Below, one piece after another: positions 1-7,558 of a stretch of 64,000 nucleotides of DNA. The stretch comes from Arthrobacter globiformis (lineage in GTDB: Bacteria > Actinomycetota > Actinomycetes > Actinomycetales > Micrococcaceae), in NCBI RefSeq assembly GCF_030818015.1, contig NZ_JAUSZX010000001.1:1302001-1366000 (forward strand), given 5' to 3'. Position 1 is the stretch's first letter. Each line of letters begins with the position of its first letter. Both the position numbers and the translations under genes were made by a program. The notes under the pieces are model-generated. The model made no database searches. It had not been told where the DNA came from and worked only from the letters and a program-made list of their open reading frames with translations.

Positions 1-49
1 CCGTGCCAAAGTAGGGCTTGAACAGCAACCCCAAAAGAGAGCAAAGGTA

Positions 50-80
50 CGACGACGGCGGGCGGGGACCGCCGTCGTCG
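50..80 (+). terminator. Perfect GC-rich hairpin
   Basis: CGACGACGGCG (50-60) pairs perfectly with CGCCGTCGTCG (70-80), an 11-bp stem with a 9-nt loop. There is no T run after it, as is common for actinobacterial terminators. It probably ends transcription of a gene left of the window. Confidence 0.6.
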
Positions 81-87
81 TTGCCTT

Positions 88-115
88 CACGGCGCGTCTT
101 CCGGGACGCGCCGTG
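88..115. terminator. Second tandem perfect hairpin
   Basis: CACGGCGCGTC (88-98) pairs with GACGCGCCGTG (105-115), an 11-bp stem and 6-nt loop, seven bases after the previous hairpin. Two back-to-back stems suggest a double terminator. A structured RNA is possible but nothing else supports it. Confidence 0.5.
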
Positions 116-213
116 GCGTCCCCGCGTGCCCTCCGGAAGCCCTGTATTATCCCTTCAGGGGGCGGTGACGCCAAAGCGTCAAACTGGGGGACAGCAGCAG
201 ATGTGCAAGCCAT

Positions 214-238
214 AAAGCCTTAAGCAATCGGGCTTTTT
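214..238 (+). terminator. Weak terminator-like hairpin
   Basis: AAAGCC (214-219) can pair with GGCTTT (231-236) and a short T run follows. The stem is only 6 bp, so this is a weak call. Confidence 0.3.
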
Positions 239-425
239 GAAGCCATGTGCCCGCTGTCGGGCGACGTGTCATTCACCACAAATTTCCGCTCACAGGGCGT
301 TCTTTGTGCAGGTGGACTGTCCGCTCGCCGCACCCTTCCGCACCACCCCCTTCCGCACTGCCCACCTTCTTCCTCACTCCGCCACCTCGGCGACCCCTGC
401 CGTCGCCTGCCCTGAAAGGACCGCA

Positions 426-1508
426 ATGAGCCACCCCGGCCCAACCCCGCCGCCGCCGCCCTCCGACTACACCACCTACGGCGCGCCGCAGTATGCGAAC
501 GGGCAGTTGTTGGACGGGCAAAACGCTGGGCAGGCGTATCCGGGGCAGTACGGGGCCTTCCCGGGGCAGTACGGAGCGGAACCGCAGAAGTCCTTCCTGG
601 TCACCTGGCTGTTTTCGCTGCTCCTTGGCGGCCTGGGCGTGGACCGCTTCTACCTCGGCAAGATCGGCACGGGCATCGCCAAGCTGCTGACGCTGGGCGG
701 CCTGGGCACCTGGTCGCTCGTGGACCTGATCGTCACACTGGCCGGAAGGCAGACGGACAAGAACCGCCGGCCGCTGGCAGGGTATGCGCAGCACAAGAAG
801 GTGGCCGTTGTGGTCACGGTTGTCCTTTTGGTGGTCAACCTGGTGATCGGTGTCTTCAGCGGGATTGCTGCTGCCGCTGTTGTCCGGCAGGCCGCCACCC
901 CGCCGATCATCTCTGCGGCGCCTGTCACGCAGGAGAGCGCCGCCGGTTCCTCCGCGCAGCCCACAACCACCGAGGAAGCAGCTGCCGGGGAAGGCCGGCC
1001 CCACCTCGAGGCCCAGACGCTGACGGGTACCGGCGACGACGTCAAGACGGTTGACCTCAAGGGACTCCCGGCCGTGGTGACCTTCACTTGCAAGGCCTGC
1101 AGCGGCAACACCGCCCTGGAAACCAACGGCGCCGAGATACTGCTGGTCAACACCACCGGCGCCTACGCCGGTTCGCACCTCGTGGACACCAGCGCGGGTG
1201 CGCCCACCACCGAGTTCAACGTCAGCGCCGATTCCGCCTGGACGTTGAAAATCGAGGACATCGACAGCGTACCGACCTCCACGGACAAGGTCAGCGGCCA
1301 CGGGGACAAGGTCCTCTACTGGGACGTGGCCAGCGACAAGGCAACCATCACCAACAAGGGCGAAAGCAACTTCCTGGTGCAGGGCTTCGGCAGCGAGGTT
1401 CCAGAGCTGGCAGTCAACAAGATCGGCGATTACAGCGGCACCGTGAAGCTCAGCCCCGGCTTCGTCCAGGTCAACTCCGACGGCGACTGGACCATCACGG
1501 CGAAGTAG
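426..1508 (+). CDS. TM2 domain-containing membrane protein
   Basis: A 360-residue protein. I chose the ATG at 426 because GAAAGGA lies just upstream; the frame stays open further upstream but that part does not look like protein. Residues 1-54 are rich in Pro, Gly, Gln and Tyr with PGQYGA-type repeats. The TM2 domain spans about 55-107: two hydrophobic helices around GGLGVDRFYLGK (68-79), the family signature. A third helix lies near 125-150. The last 200 residues form a polar, presumably extracellular domain with a Cys pair (TCKAC) of no recognised family. TM2 proteins are widespread membrane proteins of unclear function. It stands alone, followed by the palindrome at 1535-1600. Confidence 0.9.
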   Translation: MSHPGPTPPPPPSDYTTYGAPQYANGQLLDGQNAGQAYPGQYGAFPGQYGAEPQKSFLVTWLFSLLLGGLGVDRFYLGKIGTGIAKLLTLGGLGTWSLVDLIVTLAGRQTDKNRRPLAGYAQHKKVAVVVTVVLLVVNLVIGVFSGIAAAAVVRQAATPPIISAAPVTQESAAGSSAQPTTTEEAAAGEGRPHLEAQTLTGTGDDVKTVDLKGLPAVVTFTCKACSGNTALETNGAEILLVNTTGAYAGSHLVDTSAGAPTTEFNVSADSAWTLKIEDIDSVPTSTDKVSGHGDKVLYWDVASDKATITNKGESNFLVQGFGSEVPELAVNKIGDYSGTVKLSPGFVQVNSDGDWTITAK

Positions 1509-1534
1509 CAGCGCATCTCAACTGAACGGGTACA

Positions 1535-1600
1535 CCCAACTGACTCGCAGTTGTTGTCGTTATGAGCCCTCAAAACGACAACAACTGCGAGTTACTTGGG
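1535..1600. repeat. 66-bp imperfect palindrome, REP-like
   Basis: The core arms are perfect 19-mers: ACTCGCAGTTGTTGTCGTT (1543-1561) and its reverse complement at 1574-1592, around a 12-base centre. Outside, CCCAA (1535-1539) pairs with TTGGG (1596-1600), broken by a C/C mismatch and a G/T wobble. The arms are less GC-rich than the neighbourhood and there is no T run. It lies 27 bases after the TM2 stop. It could be a terminator, but its length and symmetry resemble a dispersed intergenic palindrome. I saw only this copy in the window. Confidence 0.75.
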
Positions 1601-1800
1601 AAACCGGACTGCACACATGACGACTCGCGCTTCAGGCCGGGGCCGGATCTGACCAGCAAAGAACTCAGCGACCACACCCCTCAGGGTGTCGCGTGGTGGA
1701 AGAACTGGGACGGCAAGGGCAACAATTTGCTGCTCGTCTCAACCTAGGGCAAGGGCAGGGCGCATATCGTCGGCCAGCACGCTGACCTCTCTGCCGGGCG
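1562..1800 (+). pseudogene. Possible decayed gene fragment
   Basis: The frame starting at 1562 reads as plausible protein towards its end (VAWWKNWDGKGNNLLLVST) up to a TAG at 1745-1747. Past that stop, the same frame continues as GKGRAHIVGQHADLS, also protein-like, before coding moves to the frame used by the next feature. This looks like the 5' part of a gene broken by a nonsense mutation and a frameshift. The whole protein is not one I recognise. It begins at the edge of the palindrome, so insertion damage is conceivable. The evidence is only the look of the translation. Confidence 0.3.
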
Positions 1801-2102
1801 GCAAGATCCATCTCGGAACCCTGCACTGCATTGAGCAGGAGGACTTCGTCGGTGATGACGAGATCCGGATCCGGATCGAGGACCAGAACCTGGGGAAGTC
1901 CGTGCAGATCAGCGAGGGCGACAAGAACAAGATCGACAGGACGCTCCAGTTCACCGGCAAGGTTTCGGTGAAGCTCTATGAAAACGACGTCGAGGGCGAT
2001 GACTACCTCGGTCAGCAGGTCCTCGAACCCGGAGGCAAGGACGGGATCATGGAGTTCACCAAAGACGGCGCCAAGTACCGGTTGAGCTACAAGCTGACCT
2101 GA
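1686..2102 (+). CDS. Hypothetical protein, C2-like beta domain, 5' end doubtful
   Basis: The convincing part starts near 1797 (GGKIHLGTLHCIEQEDFVGD) and runs to TGA at 2100-2102. It reads as a compact acidic beta-rich domain: a D/E-rich first half (VGDDEIRIRIEDQ), then KVSVKLYENDVEGDDYLGQ, ending in YRLSYKLT. The pattern of alternating hydrophobic strands and acidic loops recalls small C2-like, possibly calcium-binding domains, but I do not recognise a named family. The only in-frame start is GTG at 1686, and the first 35 residues it adds are Arg/Ser-rich and unlike protein. The domain is therefore probably the 3' end of a damaged gene whose 5' part lies in another frame. Confidence 0.5.
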   Translation: MSRGGRTGTARATICCSSQPRARAGRISSASTLTSLPGGKIHLGTLHCIEQEDFVGDDEIRIRIEDQNLGKSVQISEGDKNKIDRTLQFTGKVSVKLYENDVEGDDYLGQQVLEPGGKDGIMEFTKDGAKYRLSYKLT

Positions 2103-2186
2103 GCCCTCCGCTTTCTGACCTGCGCCCAACCGACTCCGCTGCGGGCGGGGCGTGTCCATGAGGCGCCGAGGGAGGCAGTTGCGTTC

Positions 2187-2250
2187 AACCCGCGACGTTG
2201 GCCAATGCGCCAGCCAGATCCTGCAGGGACGTCACCGTGTAGTCCGGGTC
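2187..2250 (-). pseudogene. Possible C-terminal scrap of a HAD-type hydrolase
   Basis: Directly after the stop of the channel gene, in another minus-strand frame, the sequence reads VDPDYTVTSLQDLAGAL followed by ANVAG and a TGA. A short D-Y-x-V-x-S-L-x-D-L-A tail is typical of the C terminus of HAD-superfamily phosphatases. No upstream body exists in this frame, so at most this is a remnant. Twenty-two residues are weak evidence. Confidence 0.2.
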
Positions 2251-3125
2251 TACCGCTGGCGGTGTTTATGGTGCAGGGCGTAGCTGTCAAAGACCGCTGA
2301 AGTGGTGTCGCCCGGGTGGCCGAACTTGCCGCGGAGGACTGCCGCCAGCTCCTCCAACGATGCATCGAGCATTCGTCCGGCAAACAGGAGCTCGGTGTTC
2401 GGGCTTTGTTGAGCCTCAGCAGCCAACTGCTGGGCGTAGGAGATGGTGTCCGGCAGGGAACCCCGTTGTTCGACCTCGCGGAAATAGTAGCTCTCGCGAA
2501 AGGACAGCAAATCGATGCTGACCGTGGCAACGTCTATGGCCAGGGATTCCAGCAGCGCAGCGGCGTGCAAGGGTTCCAGTCCTGCAATGCCGTTAGGTTC
2601 AACTGATTCCCTGATCAGGTTCAGATGGTGGGCAAGGGCTCGGCGGCGGTTGAGCGCCGGGAACAGCTGCAGGAACCACGAGACTGTGGCTGTCAGCAGC
2701 CCGAACCCCGTGATCGCCTGGAGTCCTGTCAGCAGCCGGATGATCGGCGAGCCGGCAACCACTTCTCCGAACCCCACTGTTGAGAGGCTCACCATCGATA
2801 TGTAGGCTGCTTCGGCGAAATCTCCTTGCTGTGGCACGCCGTCCCCGTACACGAAACCTTCCGGGAGGTGCGGCAAGTAAAGCAGCGCCCACCCCGCAAT
2901 CGCCAGACCTGCCCATGCGGCAATGACGGCGGCCATCGCCACAGGAGCGGCCAGTGTGCCGGGGCGCCCTTTCAACCTTCGCGAGAGGAACCAGAAGACA
3001 CGCATTATTGTTCTGCACACAGGTCCGGAGCCGTGCGGATAAAGGAGGGTATGGAAGACGTCCGCGAGCATCAGAAGAATCAGTCCGGCTCCCAGTACCG
3101 TCAAGAGCGTGTCCTCGAAGTGCAT
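2250..3125 (-). CDS. Potassium-channel-like two-helix pore protein
   Basis: A 291-residue membrane protein. Residues 7-27 and 60-84 are hydrophobic helices. A P-loop follows with the selectivity-filter sequence TVGFGE at 116-121, then a pore-lining helix (TGLQAITGFGLLTATVSWFLQLF). This is the Ion_trans_2 layout of small prokaryotic K+ channels. The filter has GFG rather than the commoner GYG; both are known in K+ channels. The C-terminal 140 residues are soluble, helical and of unknown role, without an obvious RCK nucleotide-binding domain. It probably conducts potassium across the cytoplasmic membrane. It is transcribed alone, opposite to the genes on its left. Confidence 0.8.
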   Translation of the reverse strand: MHFEDTLLTVLGAGLILLMLADVFHTLLYPHGSGPVCRTIMRVFWFLSRRLKGRPGTLAAPVAMAAVIAAWAGLAIAGWALLYLPHLPEGFVYGDGVPQQGDFAEAAYISMVSLSTVGFGEVVAGSPIIRLLTGLQAITGFGLLTATVSWFLQLFPALNRRRALAHHLNLIRESVEPNGIAGLEPLHAAALLESLAIDVATVSIDLLSFRESYYFREVEQRGSLPDTISYAQQLAAEAQQSPNTELLFAGRMLDASLEELAAVLRGKFGHPGDTTSAVFDSYALHHKHRQR

Positions 3126-3260
3126 GTCTCATCCTACGGGCGAACGAATCCCGGGGCTGGAGGCTCCGGGAGGGGTACCGGACGCCGGGGCTGGGCGGCC
3201 GGGATGCCGTAGCGCTGCACGCCGTCCCGGATGAGCGCGTAGCTGCTTGAGGATGATCAA

Positions 3261-3692
3261 TCAGCCCAACGGAAAGACGCCGATGAACCAGAAAAGGGCG
3301 ACGGCAAAGACAGCGAAGAACGGAATCAGGCAGCCCAGGGTGATTCTCGTCTTGGAGGAGACGTGGAAGGACTCGTCGGGGTTGGCTGGGTTGTAAGCGA
3401 CCTCTAGCGGCGACCCCGGCACCGGCTGTTCGGCAAACGAAAGCTCTGATTCCCCCATGAACAACGTACCGTGGGAGTCGGTGAACTGGTACGTGGGCCA
3501 GAAGCGGCGGTTGCGCCTCATGTTGCCTGCGCCGCCGCTCCAGCCGTCCCGGCTGCCGGTCACGGCGGCCTGCACCCTTGGCCAACCGGCTGTTAGCTGC
3601 TCGTGCCGCCCGGCCTTCCTGACCACGTGGAGGACGGAGTAGACGGCGCCGGCAACAAACAGCGCCCAAATGACGTACAGCACGATTTTCAA
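3261..3692 (-). CDS. DUF3592 domain membrane protein
   Basis: About 143 residues. I prefer the TTG at 3692 because GGGGGA sits four bases upstream; another TTG at 3704 would add four residues. An N-terminal helix (IVLYVIWALFVAGAVYSVLHVV) is followed by a soluble beta domain (WPRVQAAVTGSRD, YQFTDSHGTLFMGES, GSPLEVAYNPANPDES) and a C-terminal helix (LIPFFAVFAVALFWFIGVF). Two flanking helices and a central beta domain with the YNPxNPxES motif are characteristic of DUF3592 proteins, whose function is unknown. Confidence 0.8.
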   Translation of the reverse strand: MKIVLYVIWALFVAGAVYSVLHVVRKAGRHEQLTAGWPRVQAAVTGSRDGWSGGAGNMRRNRRFWPTYQFTDSHGTLFMGESELSFAEQPVPGSPLEVAYNPANPDESFHVSSKTRITLGCLIPFFAVFAVALFWFIGVFPLG

Positions 3693-3862
3693 GTGATCCC
3701 CCAAGGTTCACCAAGCAGTATGCCAGTTTGCCCTGAACTCAGCAGAATGCCGCGGCCGGGAGGTCCAATCCGTGACCTGCCTGTGAGAGGAGTTGTCACG
3801 CCGACCCGTGCTGGCATACTTCACTGCGACGACAATTTGGAACCGAAGCAGGCAGGACCAGA

Positions 3863-4294
3863 ATGCAGCACGGGAAGCCCGGCAACAGCCACGGGGACGG
3901 CGCCAGCCAGGATAACGAGGTCCGTGCCCACCATGACCTGGCACTGGCCCGGGGCGAGAAGCGCGTCCTGTGCCGCACCACGGAGGGCAGGCTCTACAGC
4001 TACGCCAAGGACGAGATCGGTGTGGTCTCCGCCAGCTCCCACCCCGCCGTGCTGTCAGCTAGAGGGTTCATAGTCATGGTGGTGTTCTTCGCGGCCCTCG
4101 CCGTGTTTTCTGTCCTGCTCGTGGCCGGGCCCACCAGTCAGGGCCAGGACCCGATGTGGGGAGCCCTGGTTCTGACCGCAGCGGGCGGTGCCGGCGCCCT
4201 ATACGCCGGCCGGTTGGCCGGCACCGCCGCCCGCGCCAAGCGCCTCCGCATCGAACGAGGAATTCCGGAGCCGAGCTCCCGGCAGCTCAACTGA
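3863..4294 (+). CDS. Small two-helix membrane protein, function unknown
   Basis: A 143-residue protein with ATG at 3863 preceded by AGGCAGGA. The first 65 residues are polar and include RVLCRTTEGRLYSYAKDEIG. Two hydrophobic helices follow (about 69-88 and 97-120), then a basic tail (AKRLRIERGIP), giving a cytoplasmic N terminus, a hairpin in the membrane and a basic cytoplasmic C terminus. I do not recognise the family. It reads in the same direction as the large dehydrogenase gene at 4442 but 147 bases separate them, so co-transcription is uncertain. Confidence 0.65.
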   Translation: MQHGKPGNSHGDGASQDNEVRAHHDLALARGEKRVLCRTTEGRLYSYAKDEIGVVSASSHPAVLSARGFIVMVVFFAALAVFSVLLVAGPTSQGQDPMWGALVLTAAGGAGALYAGRLAGTAARAKRLRIERGIPEPSSRQLN

Positions 4295-4441
4295 AAGAAA
4301 AGTTCAACTGAGAGAAAACGGTGATGCGCACTTGTGGCGCGGCCTGTGGCCCACATGGTGGACCACGAAACTCCAGCCGACGGGCGTCCCGCTGTCCCCA
4401 GTGATCGGCCGCCGCGGCGTCCGCGGACTACGCTGGCCAAC

Positions 4442-7400
4442 ATGAAGCAGACTGACCGTGCCTCCGCTGCGGACGCCGCCGCCGTCGAACCTTCCACCGA
4501 AGAGTCCGGCAAAGCGCGCAACGCCGCACAGCAGAAGGTGCTGGAGAAACTGACTGCGGCCGGAATCAGCGCCGACAGCTCGCCGCGCCGGCTGGCCGAG
4601 TATGCGTACGACGCCTCCAACTACCGGGTGCCCCCGCTGGCCGTGGTGTTCCCGCGGTCCGCGGAAGACGTAGTGGCAGCGCTCGCGGTGTGCCGGGCGA
4701 CGGGAACGCCACTGATCAGCCGCGGCGGCGGCACGTCAATGGCGGGCAACGCGATCGGGCCAGGCGTGGTGCTGGACTTCTCCCGGCACATGAACCGGAT
4801 CCACGGGATCGACGAGGCGGCAGGCGCCGTGGCCGTGGACCCGGGCGTGGTGCTCGCCGTGCTCACACGCGAGGTGGAGCAGGCAACCGGCAACCGCTTC
4901 ACCTTCGCCCCGGACCCGTCGTCGAAGAACCGCGCCACCGTGGGCGGCTCGCTGGGCAACGACGCGTGCGGCAACCATTCTGTCCGCTACGGCCGCACGT
5001 CTGACCACGTGGTGGAGCTCGACGTCGTCACCTCCGATGGTGCCCGGCTCACCGCCACTGCCACGGGGCTGCGCGCCACGCACCCGGAGGACAAGCAGGC
5101 AACGGCGCGCGCCGCTGCGCTGACGGATGAGCTCAAGGAACTGGCCCACAACAACCTGGCCGACTTCCGCGTGGAGCTGGGCCGGATCCAGCGGCAGGTC
5201 TCGGGGTACCACCTGGACAACCTGCTGCCGGAGAAGGGTTTCAACGTCGCCCGGGCCCTGGTGGGCTCCGAGGGTACGTGCGCGATCCTCACCGGAGCCC
5301 GGATGAAGCTGGTGCCCAAACCGGCGAGCGCTCTACTGGTGTGCCTCGGCTACGCGGACGTGGTGGACGCGGCGCGGGACATCGAAACCATCCTCGAGTT
5401 CTCCCCGGCTGCGGTGGAAGGCATCGATGAGGCGATCGTGGATACGATGCGCTTCCGCCGCGGCGAGGGCGCCGTAGTTGGTCTGCCGGAGGGCAAGGCC
5501 TGGCTGTATGTGGATCTCGACGGTGACGATCCCGCCGAAGTCGAGTCCGAGGCCAACCGGTTGCTGGTTCGCCTCCAAGAGAACGGGCGCCTCGTCGCGG
5601 GCCGGCCGGTGCCCGACCCGATGGAGCGGGCCTCGCTGTGGCGGGTACGCGAGGACGGGGCCGGGCTTTCGTCGCGCCTGTCCACGGGCGGTGAGTCTTG
5701 GCCGGGGTGGGAGGATTCCGCCGTCGCACCGAAGAACCTGGCCGATTACCTGGCGGACTTCCGCGGGCTGCTGGACAGCTACGGCCTGCACGGCGTCATG
5801 TACGGGCACTTCGGTGCCGGCTGCATGCACATCCGCATTACGTACGACCTGCGCTCTGAGGAGGGCCGGGACGTGTTCCGCCGGTTCTCGGCCGACGCCG
5901 CGCGGCTGGTGGTGCGGCACGGCGGCTCGCTCTCCGGCGAGCACGGCGACGGCCGGGCCCGGTCGCAGCTGCTGCCGCTGATGTATTCGCCGCGCATGCT
6001 GGAGGCGTTCGCCGCCTATCGCGGGGTGTGGGACCCGGCCGGCATCCTGAACCCGGGCTCGCTCACGGATCCGGATCCGATGGATGAGAACCTGGCGCTG
6101 GACGGGGTGCCGCAGCGCGAGTGGCGCACCAGCTTCGACCTCCGGCCGCTGCACTCCGGCGGGGGATCCACGGCTGAGACGGACAATCCGGCACACGCGG
6201 GCGGAGGTGGCATAGACCCGTGGGTCCACGCAGTCCAGGGCTGTATCGGCGTGGGCCGCTGCCGCACCGATGCCGGCGGCGTGATGTGCCCCAGCTACCG
6301 GGCAACCCGCGACGAGAAGGATTCCACCCGAGGCCGTGCCCGCGTGCTGCAGGACATGGTCCGAGGGGCGCGCACCGTGGAGGAGGGCTGGAAGTCCGAG
6401 GAGGTCCGCGAGGTGCTGGACCTCTGCCTGTCCTGCAAGGCGTGCTCCAGCGACTGCCCCACCGGCGTGGACATGGCCAGCTACAAGTCGGAGTTCCTCG
6501 ACCACTACTACCGGGGCCGGAGGCGTCCGCTTTCGCACTTCTCCCTGGGCTGGCTGCCGCGCTGGCTGAAGCTGACCGGCCGCGTGGCGCCGCTGGTCAA
6601 CGCTGTGCTGGCCACGCCGCTGGCCAAGGTGGCGGCCGTGCTGGGTGGGCTCACGACCGAGCGCTCGATGCCTCGGTTCGCGGGCGGCAGCGAATGGCGC
6701 AGGGAGGTTGCCGCGGCCGGCGTGGCGATGCCGGGCAGGAACGCCAGGAAGCACGACGGCGGGACCCGGCTGAGTGCCGACGTCGCCGCTCGCGCAGGCA
6801 CTGAAGGTGCCGATGACGTAGATACCGGCGAGGGCGTAGTGCTGTTCGTGGACACGTTCACCAGGGGCTTCCGCCCCGAGGTGGCCGGGGCCGCGGCGCG
6901 GGTGCTGGCCGGCGCGGGGGAGCGGACCGAATGCTCGGCCGATGCCTGCTGCGGGCTGACCTGGATCTCCACAGGCCAGCTGGACACCGCCAAGAAGCTG
7001 CTGGGGAACGCAGCCGAAGTGCTGGACGACGGCACCGACCGCCCCATCGTGGTGGTGGAGCCCAGCTGCGCGGCCGCGCTGCGGAAGGATCTGCCCGAGC
7101 TGGTCCGCACGGACCAGGCCAAGCGGGTGGCGGCACGGGTGCGCAGCTTCGCCTCACATGTGGACCAGCTGGCAGGCGCCGGGTGGTCGCCGGCCCCGGC
7201 CGAACCGCTTCCGGAACGTGTGATGCTGCAGACGCACTGCCACGAGTACTCGGTCTTTGGTGCCGGAACGCAGCGGGCAGCGCTGGCCGCCGTCGGCATC
7301 ACCGACGTAGTGGACGCCACCGGATGCTGCGGTGTGGCGGGCAACTTCGGCTTCGAGAAGGAGCACTACGAGGTGAGCATGCAGGTGGCCGAACAGGCAC

Positions 7401-7540
7401 TTGCGCCGGCGCTGCGGAGCGCCGGCGCGGAGGGCGTGGTGCTGACCGACGGCTTCTCCTGCGCCATGCAGGTGAAGCAGTTGGACGCCGAGCGGCCCGG
7501 ACGCCACCTTGCGCAGCTCCTCGATCCCGGCGCTGGTTGA
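4442..7540 (+). CDS. Fused FAD-binding and Fe-S oxidoreductase (GlcD/GlpC type)
   Basis: About 1032 residues from the ATG at 4442; an in-frame GTG at 4334 would add 36 unconvincing residues. The N-terminal half is a PCMH/VAO-type FAD domain with the pyrophosphate loop SRGGGTSMAGNAIG near residue 93, then an FAD-oxidase C domain. Near residues 600-670 come two ferredoxin-like clusters (GCIGVGRC..CPSYRATRDEKDSTRGRA and CLSCKACSSDCPTG). The C-terminal part has two CCG/heterodisulfide-reductase-type motifs (ACCGLTW near 836, GCCGVAGNFGFEKEHYE near 961) and QTHCHEYS. This layout matches fused D-lactate or D-2-hydroxyacid dehydrogenases that pass electrons to the respiratory chain. The substrate cannot be read from the sequence. 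Confidence 0.9.
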   Translation: MKQTDRASAADAAAVEPSTEESGKARNAAQQKVLEKLTAAGISADSSPRRLAEYAYDASNYRVPPLAVVFPRSAEDVVAALAVCRATGTPLISRGGGTSMAGNAIGPGVVLDFSRHMNRIHGIDEAAGAVAVDPGVVLAVLTREVEQATGNRFTFAPDPSSKNRATVGGSLGNDACGNHSVRYGRTSDHVVELDVVTSDGARLTATATGLRATHPEDKQATARAAALTDELKELAHNNLADFRVELGRIQRQVSGYHLDNLLPEKGFNVARALVGSEGTCAILTGARMKLVPKPASALLVCLGYADVVDAARDIETILEFSPAAVEGIDEAIVDTMRFRRGEGAVVGLPEGKAWLYVDLDGDDPAEVESEANRLLVRLQENGRLVAGRPVPDPMERASLWRVREDGAGLSSRLSTGGESWPGWEDSAVAPKNLADYLADFRGLLDSYGLHGVMYGHFGAGCMHIRITYDLRSEEGRDVFRRFSADAARLVVRHGGSLSGEHGDGRARSQLLPLMYSPRMLEAFAAYRGVWDPAGILNPGSLTDPDPMDENLALDGVPQREWRTSFDLRPLHSGGGSTAETDNPAHAGGGGIDPWVHAVQGCIGVGRCRTDAGGVMCPSYRATRDEKDSTRGRARVLQDMVRGARTVEEGWKSEEVREVLDLCLSCKACSSDCPTGVDMASYKSEFLDHYYRGRRRPLSHFSLGWLPRWLKLTGRVAPLVNAVLATPLAKVAAVLGGLTTERSMPRFAGGSEWRREVAAAGVAMPGRNARKHDGGTRLSADVAARAGTEGADDVDTGEGVVLFVDTFTRGFRPEVAGAAARVLAGAGERTECSADACCGLTWISTGQLDTAKKLLGNAAEVLDDGTDRPIVVVEPSCAAALRKDLPELVRTDQAKRVAARVRSFASHVDQLAGAGWSPAPAEPLPERVMLQTHCHEYSVFGAGTQRAALAAVGITDVVDATGCCGVAGNFGFEKEHYEVSMQVAEQALAPALRSAGAEGVVLTDGFSCAMQVKQLDAERPGRHLAQLLDPGAG

Positions 7541-7558
7541 GCCTCGATCAGCGGCAGC

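Larger units (their letters stand above)
1..425. other. Gene-free leader with hairpins
   Basis: No convincing gene lies here; the short open frames are GC-rich shadows. A TAG at 12-14 (frame V-P-K-stop) could be the end of a gene left of the window, but three codons cannot prove it. The stretch holds two tandem perfect hairpins (50-80 and 88-115), a weaker terminator-like hairpin at 214-238, and the probable promoter and leader of the TM2 gene at 426. Confidence 0.5.

Noticed and set aside
3133..3258. Minus-strand frame reading like a C-terminal tail (SYALIRDGVQRYGIPAA) behind the DUF3592 gene
   Set aside because: About 40 codons without start, upstream body or family match; probably chance in GC-rich sequence.
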